Shown here: piece by piece, positions 1-5,986 of the stretch | Layout of the letters: each line of letters starts with the position of its first letter | Numbering within the stretch: position 1 is the first letter of the stretch | Assembly: GCA_046263055.1 (NCBI GenBank) | Contig: JBHELO010000070.1 | Span: forward strand, 1-14,748 | Length of the DNA: 14,748 nt | Source of the DNA: DATAQC01 sp046263055 | Lineage (GTDB): Bacteria > Actinomycetota > Acidimicrobiia > Acidimicrobiales > AC-14 | Reading direction: 5' to 3' | Translations under genes and position numbers: made by a program | The notes under the pieces: model-generated | Told to the model about the DNA's origin: nothing | The model's input: the letters and a program-made list of their open reading frames with translations, nothing else | The model's database searches: none

Positions 1-1
1 G

Positions 2-61
2 TTCCACGACGACGAACGCCTACACGTTGTGCGTCGAGTTCCCGAGACGTTCGCCCGGTAG
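2..61 (+). CDS. possible C-terminal tail of an upstream gene
   Basis: An open frame enters from the left window edge and ends at a TAG at 59-61. Its last residues read FHDDERLHVVRRVPETFAR. The charged, non-repetitive composition looks like real protein, but only 19 residues are visible, so no family can be assigned. It would lie just upstream of, and on the same strand as, the DinB-fold gene. It could also be chance open frame, because this DNA has few stop codons. Confidence 0.3.
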   Translation, partial: FHDDERLHVVRRVPETFAR

Positions 62-190
62 CGCCAACCGGCGCTGTCCCCGAGGTGCCGATCGACCGCC
101 CGACTTCGGCACCAGGCGGCGCGCCCCATACTGACGCTCCACCATGATCCGGGCCTCCCCTGATCGCCGGGTCGGCGACGGAGCGGTCGC

Positions 191-196
191 TATTGT
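191..196 (+). promoter_or_regulatory. candidate -10 box (TATTGT) for a leaderless start at GTG 204
   Basis: TATTGT fits the actinobacterial TANNNT -10 pattern and lies 7 bases before GTG 204, in frame with the DinB-fold protein. This is the usual geometry of a leaderless mRNA. No convincing -35 box is visible. It would place the start at 204 rather than at ATG 144, and the family's usual N-terminal length agrees with that. Confidence 0.4.
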
Positions 197-203
197 CGAC
201 ACG

Positions 204-776
204 GTGGGGGTTGTGGACCTTGACCGGCGTGCCGCGGTCGGACTGGCTGCTCTCATCGACGCGACGTCGATCGAGCAATTCGAGGCTCCTACTCCGTGTC
301 CGGACTGGACCGTCCAAGCCCTGCTGGCCCATGTCGTGGCCGGAAACCTCAAGTACACCGAGATCGCTCTCGGACGGGACTGGAGCCGAGGGGCGCCGGA
401 GATCGAACTCGACGATGATCCCGCGGCGATGTACCGACGGACGGTTGGCGCCATGCTCGAGGCGTGGGAGCGGCCCGGCGCCCTTGAGCGTGAGACGCCT
501 CTGCCGCTCGGGCGCGGCCCGGCGGAGGCGGCGCTCTATCTCCATCTGGGCGAGATCCTTGTCCATGGCTGGGACCTGGCCATGGCGGCCGGGCAGAGGC
601 CAGCCTTTGACGATGATGTGGTCGAGGCGAGCCTGACCCAGTTCAGTAGTTGGCTCCCCCCGCAGCGCCCCCCAGGGTCGCCATTCTCAGATGCCACGCT
701 CCTCGGCGAAGACGCGGCTGCCGTCGATCGTCTAGCCGCCTATCTCGGCCGCAACGTTTCCGCTTGGTCGCCATGA
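204..776 (+). CDS. TIGR03086-type DinB-fold metal-binding protein (mycothiol-dependent maleylpyruvate isomerase-like)
   Basis: Read from GTG 204 this is a 190-residue cytoplasmic protein of the actinobacterial DinB/MDMPI family. The N-terminal block has APTPCPDWTVQALLAHVVAGN, where the His after LLA is an expected metal ligand. The second conserved block is LHLGEILVHGWDLA, with two more candidate metal-binding His residues. Family members bind a divalent metal; some are mycothiol-dependent isomerases or transferases, but the substrate of most is unknown. ATG 144 would add 20 residues without family resemblance, whereas GTG 204 puts PTPC near residue 30, as is usual, and has a -10 box just upstream. 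GTG 213 is also possible. The next gene is convergent, so this is probably monocistronic or the last of its unit. Family membership is fairly certain; the reaction is not known. Confidence 0.85.
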   Translation: MGVVDLDRRAAVGLAALIDATSIEQFEAPTPCPDWTVQALLAHVVAGNLKYTEIALGRDWSRGAPEIELDDDPAAMYRRTVGAMLEAWERPGALERETPLPLGRGPAEAALYLHLGEILVHGWDLAMAAGQRPAFDDDVVEASLTQFSSWLPPQRPPGSPFSDATLLGEDAAAVDRLAAYLGRNVSAWSP

Positions 777-1030
777 GCTCGCCATACCGACGGCGGCCTG
801 CCATGCGTTCCTGATCGCCCTGTACGTCGGACGCGCTTTCCCGGGGTCGCTGGCCGCGCCACGTCCAGATGGCCGTTCACCGCCCGGGAACGGCACGGGT
901 GGGGCGCCGGTAATTGGCTTGCCGTTGGTCGGGGGCGACCGGCCGAGCCCATGTGCACCGGGCGCCCGGCCTCGCCGGAACTGTGCGCTCCGACACCCAC
1001 GGTTCGGAGGGCGTGCCGCCGCCCCTCTCG

Positions 1031-2476
1031 TCATCGGGCACCAGGGCCGAGCCAGGCCACGCCCGGCTCGGGTTCGGCGTCTGCCGCCGACCAACGCGCG
1101 ACCTCGTGCCCGTCGGGTCGGACGAGAACGCCGCCCGTCGGCGCCACTCCCAGCCCGACGGCGGCGGCGGTATCGGTGACGACGATATCGGTCGGTGCGG
1201 CGAAGCCCATCTGTCCGATGACGTCGGCCCATCGGGCACCCTCGGCCGCGGTGAACAGTGTCAGGGCGTCACCGATGAGGTCGATCGTCGAGACCCTCCG
1301 GCCGTCGCGGTCGAGCCAGCAGTGGAGAAGCCGGCCGTCGAGATCCCAGCGCATCGCCTCGTCGGTGGTCCGTCGAGCGCCGCCTGCCTCGGCGGATCGG
1401 CCGACGTTGTGCACACCGATCGGACGGCGCTCGCTCTCGTAGGTGTCGAGCAACCGTGGAGGCGCCCAGCCGTGGAGCACCCACGCCAGCTTCCATCCGA
1501 GGTCGAAGGCGTCCTGAATCCCGGTGTTCATGCCGGTGCCGCCCCGGGGCGTCATGCGGTGGGCGGCGTCGCCGACGAGGAAGCCTCGGCCTGCCCGGTA
1601 GCTCTCCGCCATTTGGGCTGCGAAGGTGAAGCTGGTGACCCGCTCGATCGTGACATCGAGGTCGCCCACTCCAGTGGCCGTGCGGATCATGGCGACGAGT
1701 TGATCGCCGGTGAGGCCATCCATGCCTCGGCGGCCGACTGGCCGTTCACGAGACAGCCCCCACCGGTTCTCGCGCCCCCGGCGGGCGAGGACGGCGCCGT
1801 CCACGTCGGGACGCTCGAGGACATAGAGCGCGTGGCGTCGATCCCCGACGGCTTGGTCGAGGGCAGCTAGGAACTCCACCCGCTCATAGACCGCCAGGTC
1901 GTCTGGCCCCTCCATCGCTATGCCGAGCGCGGTGCGCGCCGCGCTGTGCGCCCCGTCGGCCGCGATGGCGTAGCGCGCTTCCACCCGCTGCAGGTTGTCC
2001 GACGCACGGTCGACAACGGTCGCGCTGATCTTCTCCTCGTCCTGGTCGAGGGCGACGAGGCGGGTGCCGAACCGCACCCTCGCCGAGGGGGAGGCTCGCA
2101 GGTGCGCCAGCAGAAGCGGTTCGTGGCGATCCTGTGGAGTCCACGAGGGGCGAGATGGGCTCGCCTCTGCCGCCTCGTCGTCGGATGGGTACCCGAGGGG
2201 CATTACGTGGCCCTCGCTGGACGCAAGCGTCGGGGTCACCAGCGCGGTCGGCTCGACGTCGGCCGCACCCGCCCGCACGGCCTCCTCGATCCCGAAACGG
2301 CGCATGAGCTCCATGCCGCGAGTGCTGACGACCAGCGCGCGCGAGAGGTTGGACACGCCGTCGCGCTGCTCGACAACCGACACGTCGACTCCGTAGCGGG
2401 CCAGCGTCATGCCCGCCACGAGGCCGCAGGGGCCCGCACCGACGACGAGCACTTCCACCCGTTGGCTCCCCTTCAC
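1031..2476 (-). CDS. FAD-dependent aromatic monooxygenase (PheA/TfdB, FAD_binding_3 family)
   Basis: This is a 481-residue flavoprotein hydroxylase from GTG 2476; a GTG at 2512 would add 12 residues. The N-terminal dinucleotide-binding motif is VVGAGPCG at residues 12-18, directly after the start. The DG motif (IAADGAHSAAR) lies near residue 174 and the GD motif (FLVGDAAHRMTP) near 302, followed by GGTGMNTGIQDAFDLGWKLAW. This is the standard order in class A flavin monooxygenases, which use NAD(P)H and O2 to hydroxylate phenolic or polyketide-type aromatic rings. The C-terminal 100 residues resemble the thioredoxin-like tail of this group (VLVRPDGHEVARW). The gene is alone on the minus strand and convergent with the DinB-fold gene, with a 254-bp gap in which I see no clear terminator. 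The substrate cannot be read from the sequence. I prefer start 2476 because it places the Rossmann motif at the very N-terminus; neither start has a strong ribosome binding site. Confidence 0.9.
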   Translation of the reverse strand: MKGSQRVEVLVVGAGPCGLVAGMTLARYGVDVSVVEQRDGVSNLSRALVVSTRGMELMRRFGIEEAVRAGAADVEPTALVTPTLASSEGHVMPLGYPSDDEAAEASPSRPSWTPQDRHEPLLLAHLRASPSARVRFGTRLVALDQDEEKISATVVDRASDNLQRVEARYAIAADGAHSAARTALGIAMEGPDDLAVYERVEFLAALDQAVGDRRHALYVLERPDVDGAVLARRGRENRWGLSRERPVGRRGMDGLTGDQLVAMIRTATGVGDLDVTIERVTSFTFAAQMAESYRAGRGFLVGDAAHRMTPRGGTGMNTGIQDAFDLGWKLAWVLHGWAPPRLLDTYESERRPIGVHNVGRSAEAGGARRTTDEAMRWDLDGRLLHCWLDRDGRRVSTIDLIGDALTLFTAAEGARWADVIGQMGFAAPTDIVVTDTAAAVGLGVAPTGGVLVRPDGHEVARWSAADAEPEPGVAWLGPGAR

Positions 2477-2802
2477 GAGCGCATCTTCGCACCCTGCCCG
2501 GCCGGGCGTCACGCCCGCGAGGGCACCGCAAGGGCGTCACTTGTTTCGCAAGGTGGCGCGTGCCGGTCGTGGCGCGATGGCGAGCGCGAACGGGCCGGTG
2601 CCACCAGTGAAGTCGACGACAACCTCTGAGGCGTCAATTGGGAGGTCCGGTGTGGCGATGGCGCGACGGCCGTCGTTGCGCGAACCCCGCTGAAGCTTTT
2701 GACCGCCCGTGTAACGGCACAGCGGGTGCGCCCGATAGCGATCACGTAGGTGTTGTCCTCGGGTTGCGGCCGACTCCGGCCGCTGAAACCGAGGGAGGGG
2801 AT
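2477..2802. other. gene-poor stretch upstream of the monooxygenase; possible protein ghost on the minus strand
   Basis: No intact gene is convincing here. A short minus-strand frame that ends at a TGA at 2537-2539 reads DLPIDASEVVVDFTGGTG followed by PFALAIAPRPARATLRNK. It looks protein-like but has no start, weaker third-position GC than neighbouring genes, and no family I recognise. It may be the 3' remnant of a decayed gene or chance. The upstream region of the monooxygenase must also lie here, but I see no clear promoter. Confidence 0.3.
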
Positions 2803-3177
2803 GTGTCCACCACCGGTGTCGCTGTCGTAGGGGTTGAGGACCCCGAGGACGAAACGAGGAACTCGCCGTCGCCGGCTTCCTCGCCGGCTACTGCGGAAGT
2901 ACCCGGAGGAGCTACGCCACCGACCTCCGGCTGTTCGCAGCCTGGTGCCACGAGGCGAACCTGACCCCTGCGGCACTCCTTCATCACCGCCGCCCTCGAC
3001 GCTGGGGTGGCCCTTCGTGACGTTCAGTAGGCGGCGAGTCACGCCGATCCTCGCACGACCATGCGCTAGGACCGCGGCCGGGGATCCGTCGACCGGCACG
3101 CCACCTACGTCGTGGCGACGTTCCTGGCGGGGCGCGTCCCGCTGATCGGCACCGGCGACGATACCGGGTGCCGATAA
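2803..3177 (+). pseudogene. degenerate tyrosine recombinase/integrase with central deletion
   Basis: This is the wreck of a phage-type (XerC/D-like) site-specific recombinase. From GTG 2803 the frame reads STTGVAVVGVEDPEDE, a typical integrase opening. After a frameshift near 2850-2858 it continues ELAVAGFLAGYCGSTRRSY and ATDLRLFAAWCHEANLT, which matches the SAM-like core-binding domain. At about 2965 the sequence jumps to the end of the catalytic domain, again in the first frame: LRHSFITAALDAGVALRDVQ, a TAG at 3028, AASHADPRTTMR, a TAG at 3067, then DRGRGSVDRHATYVVATFLAG and a TAA at 3175. The second TAG falls where the family has its nucleophilic Tyr (MRYDR). About 125 codons remain of a family that usually exceeds 300, so the first catalytic Arg and the Lys box are gone. 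It cannot make an active enzyme. It marks an old mobile-element insertion; I found no matching attachment repeats. Confidence 0.82.
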
Positions 3178-3485
3178 CGCCCGGCCTCGCCGGTTCCCGG
3201 GCGCCTCGACGTGTCCTGACGCGTGTCCGCGACCGGCACATCGGTGATGCGTCTGGCCGCGGCGTGCCGACGTCCTGGGCGCGTGTTCTGGGACGCCCGC
3301 TACTTCGTCGAGCGCCCCCGGAGCCGTCGATGTGGGCGGCGCATCCCATGGCGCTCCGTCATCGCATCGGCGTCGGGAGGGGCCTTCCCGCCGCGGTACC
3401 TCCGACCGCTTCGAGCACAAAGCAAGCTCGCCCGTCTCGGCTCCCACGCAAACACCCCCGAGGCCGTTCTGTCTCGGCCCCGTGC
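3178..3485. other. intergenic stretch with no recognisable gene
   Basis: I see no supported gene, RNA or repeat here. The open frames on both strands are Arg/Pro/Gly-rich and match no family I know. Given its position next to the integrase remnant, it may be leftover mobile-element DNA, but nothing in the sequence proves this. Confidence 0.4.
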
Positions 3486-3926
3486 TCACTCCCGCTCGAG
3501 GATCGTCTTGATCGTGGCGAGATCCTTGCGGTTGGCTCGTCGCATCGCGGGCTTCATGAGTGGCGCCATGACTCTGGCAAAGCCGGCAGGTTCGCCGCGG
3601 TTCCGTAGCGTCATCCGGGTGGCGCTACCGTCGGTCGCGGTCCACGTGTAGGTCGTCTCCATCGCGAACGGCCCTTCCGCCGTTCGCATCACGAGCCGCT
3701 CGTTCGGGACATGCTCGATGATGTCGTAGGTGTATTCGAGCCGGCGGCCGAGGAACTTGGCCACGAAGGCCATCTTCGACCCAGTGGTCAGCGGCGGTGG
3801 CGTCTGCCACTCAACGGACCGAATGTTTGCGTACCACTCGGGCGCGTTCGTGGGGTCGGCCGGGTAGGCGGCGACGGTGGCGACCGGTCGGTCGATGACG
3901 ATCTCCGTTTGGACGTCGACGATCAT
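3486..3926 (-). CDS. SRPBCC family protein (polyketide cyclase/dehydrase-like)
   Basis: This is a 146-residue START/Bet v 1-fold (SRPBCC) protein. It opens with QTEIVIDRPVATVAAYPAD, the usual first strand and helix of the fold. Next come PTNAPEWYANIRSVEW and GSKMAFVAKFLGRRLEYTYDI, then a central EHVPNERLVMRT turn. The C-terminal helix (RVMAPLMKPAMRRANRKDLA) closes the ligand cavity. Such proteins bind hydrophobic small molecules; the ligand is unknown. The start at ATG 3926 is supported by a GAGGAAGGG-type ribosome binding site about 7-8 bases upstream. It lies 16 bp after the stop of the AHSA1-like fragment on the same strand, so the two were probably one operon. The gene appears intact. Confidence 0.85.
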   Translation of the reverse strand: MIVDVQTEIVIDRPVATVAAYPADPTNAPEWYANIRSVEWQTPPPLTTGSKMAFVAKFLGRRLEYTYDIIEHVPNERLVMRTAEGPFAMETTYTWTATDGSATRMTLRNRGEPAGFARVMAPLMKPAMRRANRKDLATIKTILERE

Positions 3927-3942
3927 CGCGGCAACCCTTCCT

Positions 3943-4266
3943 CTACGCTGGCTTCGCAGCGGTGATGGCGGTGGCGAGGAGGGGCAAGAAGTGGCCCCAG
4001 CCCGATCGATGCTCGTCCCGAGCGGAGCCGGGAAGTCCAGTGTGGCCGAGCACGAGGACGGTGTGCTCGCCGTCGGCGGTAAAGGTGACCTCCACCAGGG
4101 TCAAGCCTGGGGCGATGGGCGGTGCCCCTTCGGTCGCCTCCCATCCGAAGCTGAACACGATGCGCTCGTGTGGCACGAGTTCGACGAACTCGCCGCGCAT
4201 CCTGCCTCCGCCGCCCAGCTCGACGACGCAGGCACCGCCCGGCCTCGGGTCGGAGCGGCCCCGGTT
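3943..4266 (-). pseudogene. 5'-truncated AHSA1-like SRPBCC gene
   Basis: The frame contains the second two-thirds of an activator-of-Hsp90-ATPase-homologue-1-type SRPBCC domain. It includes RSDPRPGGACVVEL, MRGEFVELVPHERIVFSFGWE, LTLVEVTFTADGEHTVLVLGH and GWGHFLPLLATAITAA. The first part of the domain, normally about 30-40 residues ending in a W-x-G segment before DPRPGGA, is absent. Upstream, the frame turns into Arg/Pro-rich sequence, because that DNA encodes the start of the Uma2 gene on the other strand. Open frame continues to an ATG at 4350, so a 135-residue chimeric protein could be made, but it would lack the first strand and helix of the fold. I therefore read it as a truncated remnant, or a rearrangement with the Uma2 gene. 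The ligand is unknown. Confidence 0.65.
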
Positions 4267-4831
4267 GTGGCGCGGCCGGCGAGGTCGGCGCTGCCGTGGT
4301 CGGAGCCCCTGACGGTCGAGGACCTGGAGGCCATCCCCGAGGACGGCCACGCCACGAGCTGTACGAAGGGGCGCTGGTCGTGACCGCTGCGCCCCGGTTC
4401 GCCCAGCAGAACTGCGGGCTCCGACTCGGTGCCCAACTCCTCCGCCGTGCCACCGAGCTGGCGGTGCCGGTGGCGCCGTTGGACTGGGTCGTCGGCCTCC
4501 GCACCCTCTTCCAGCCCGACCTCATCGTGGTCCGCCGGGCCGACGTCGGCCCGCAGCGCCCGGACGCCGCCCCCCCGGTGCTGGCCGCGGAGGTCCACTC
4601 GCCGTCCACCCGGGGCGTGGACCTGACCCTCGAGCGCACGGCGTTCGCCGACGCGGGCATGTCCGACTACTGGCTCGTGGACGCCGGTGTGCCGTCGCTC
4701 ACCGCCCTCCACCTATCGGGCTCGGCGTACGCGAGGTGGCCACGGTGGCCGCCGACGAGGCATGGACGGCGGCCACGCCCTTCCCGGCTGACGGTGGTGC
4801 CCGCCCGCCTGGACGACCGAGCCGCTGCTAG
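4267..4831 (+). pseudogene. Uma2 family (DUF820) PD-(D/E)XK nuclease-like gene, frameshifted
   Basis: From GTG 4267 one frame reads ARSALPWSEPLTVEDLEAIP and then EDGH, the classic Uma2 opening. The family signal then moves to another frame as RHELYEGALVVTAAPRFAQ. One missing C after 4350 explains the shift, giving EDGHRHELYEGALVV. The core has LFQPDLIVVRRAD, EVHSPSTRGVDLTLERTAFA and DAGMSDYWLVDAG, the positions of the family's catalytic Asp and Glu/Lys region. A second missing C near 4732 restores SAYAEVATVAADEAWTAATP and leads to a TAG at 4829-4831. The total of about 188 codons is normal for the family. Uma2 proteins are abundant in cyanobacteria and actinobacteria, and their role is largely unknown. 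Its stop overlaps the stop of the convergent slipin gene. The two slips could be true decay or base-calling errors in C-runs. Confidence 0.75.
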
Positions 4832-5631
4832 CCGGCCGAGCCGCCCGTCGCCCGGCGGAGCCCTTCGAGGATCTCGATGGGGATCGGGAAGACGAGCGTG
4901 GAGTTCTTCTCGGTGGCCACCTCGGCCAGGGTCTGGAGGGTGCGCAGTTGGAGGGCGCCGCTGGACGACGCCAGCTTCTCGGCCGCCGCCGCCAGCTCCC
5001 GGCTGGCCTCCAGCTCGCCGGTGGCGGCGATGACCTTGGCCCGCCGCTCCCGCTCCGCCTCCGCCTGGCGGGCCATGGCCCGGAGCAACTCGGGGGGCAG
5101 GGTGATGTCGCGCACCTCCACTTGGCGGACCTCCACCCCCCACGCCTCGGTGGAGGCTGCGATCTGGGCCTTGAGCTCGGCGTTGACCTCGTCGCGGTGG
5201 GCCAGCAGGTCGTCCAGCTCGAAGCGGCCCACGATGGAGCGCAGGCTCGTCATGGCCACCCGCTGGCTGGCGAACCGGAAGTTGTCCACCCCGATGGTGG
5301 CCCGCACCGGGTCGACGACCTGGAAGTAGACGACGGCGTCCACCTTCAGCGTGACGTTGTCCTTGGAGATCACCGCCTGAGGTGGGATGTCCACCACCTC
5401 GACCCGGAGGTTCACCTTGGCCACCCGGTCCACGGCCGGGATGCGCCACACGATCCCCGGGCCCGAGGCGTTGGCTTTGACCCGCCCGAACCGGAACAGG
5501 ACCGCCCGCTCGTACTCGGTCACCACGATCAGGAACGACCGCAGCAGCACCAGGAGGATGACGACCACCACGCCCACGGCGATCAGGGCGGCGCCGACGG
5601 CGCTCGACTGGGCAAGGAACGGGGCGGTCAT
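4828..5631 (-). CDS. slipin family protein (SPFH/band 7/stomatin-like)
   Basis: This is a 267-residue membrane-anchored SPFH protein. A hydrophobic N-terminal segment (about residues 14-38, ALIAVGVVVVILLVLLRSFL) anchors it, followed directly by the family signature VVTEYERAVLFRFGRV. Next come GPGIVWRIPAVDRVAKVNLR, DIPPQAVISKDNVTLKVDAV and YFQVVDPVRA, then LRSIVGRFELDDLLAHRDEV and VEVRDITLPPELLRAMARQAEAERERRA, leading into an alanine/glutamate-rich coiled coil. Stomatin-type proteins oligomerise on the membrane and scaffold other membrane proteins; many pair with NfeD proteases, but no NfeD gene is visible here. The ATG at 5631 has a GGGAG ribosome binding site 8 bases upstream. It lies 51 bp after the DUF1707 gene on the same strand, so the two may be cotranscribed. 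Confidence 0.93.
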   Translation of the reverse strand: MTAPFLAQSSAVGAALIAVGVVVVILLVLLRSFLIVVTEYERAVLFRFGRVKANASGPGIVWRIPAVDRVAKVNLRVEVVDIPPQAVISKDNVTLKVDAVVYFQVVDPVRATIGVDNFRFASQRVAMTSLRSIVGRFELDDLLAHRDEVNAELKAQIAASTEAWGVEVRQVEVRDITLPPELLRAMARQAEAERERRAKVIAATGELEASRELAAAAEKLASSSGALQLRTLQTLAEVATEKNSTLVFPIPIEILEGLRRATGGSAG

Positions 5632-5682
5632 CGGAGCTCCCGGGGTCGGTGGGGCGGTGGGGTAGGGCCGACGGCCGGAGGC

Positions 5683-5907
5683 CTAGTCGGACGTCGGCAG
5701 CAGGAACGGGGCGGGCGGGTCCGGAAGCCCGGCAGTGGCCCGGTGGAGGTCGGCGAACGTCCGGGCCGAGTAGACGGCGTCGAGGCGCTCCTCGGCAGCC
5801 GCCAGGTCGAGGTGGCCGCTGCGGCAGGCGGCCAGTACGGTGACCACCGCCACCGTGCGCGCCTGCTCGGTGGGCGGACGGGTGGACGCCGAGAGAGCCG
5901 CCGACAT
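5683..5907 (-). CDS. small DUF1707 (SHOCT-like) domain protein
   Basis: This is a 74-residue protein whose centre reads VVTVLAACRSGHLDLAAAEERLDAVYSARTFADLHRATAGLP. That matches the DUF1707 pattern of a short amphipathic helix, G-x-L-D, then EERLDA..ARTxADL. Family proteins usually carry this motif before membrane segments in actinobacterial surface proteins; here only the domain remains, with a short Pro-rich tail. ATG 5907 is chosen because the frame upstream of it runs into the promoter region of the divergent peroxidase gene and has no family resemblance. It is probably transcribed with the slipin gene. The function is unknown; an oligomerisation or membrane-association role is only inference. 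Confidence 0.72.
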   Translation of the reverse strand: MSAALSASTRPPTEQARTVAVVTVLAACRSGHLDLAAAEERLDAVYSARTFADLHRATAGLPDPPAPFLLPTSD

Positions 5908-5952
5908 GGTCCCATGATGCCACCCACCGGGCGTCCGGGCCCGGCCCGTTGG

Positions 5953-5958
5953 TACCGT
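5953..5958 (+). promoter_or_regulatory. candidate -10 box (TACCGT) for the peroxidase gene
   Basis: TACCGT fits TANNNT and lies in the short divergent region between the DUF1707 and peroxidase starts, about 28 bases before ATG 5987. A GAGGGAAGGGG ribosome binding site lies between the two. No clear -35 box is visible, so this is only a candidate. Confidence 0.3.
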
Positions 5959-5986
5959 CCGGTCGAGGCGAGGGAAGGGGTAGGCG

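Noticed and set aside
914..1870. Plus-strand open frame of 318 codons
   Set aside because: It is antisense to the FAD monooxygenase, which has all its flavin motifs on the minus strand.
2700..2800. Possible tRNA or attachment site next to the integrase remnant
   Set aside because: No tRNA arms, T-loop consensus or direct repeat flanking the remnant could be found by eye.
2509..3489. Minus-strand open frame of 326 codons across the gene-poor region
   Set aside because: It has no recognisable domain and lies opposite the integrase remnant, whose protein similarity on the plus strand is clear.
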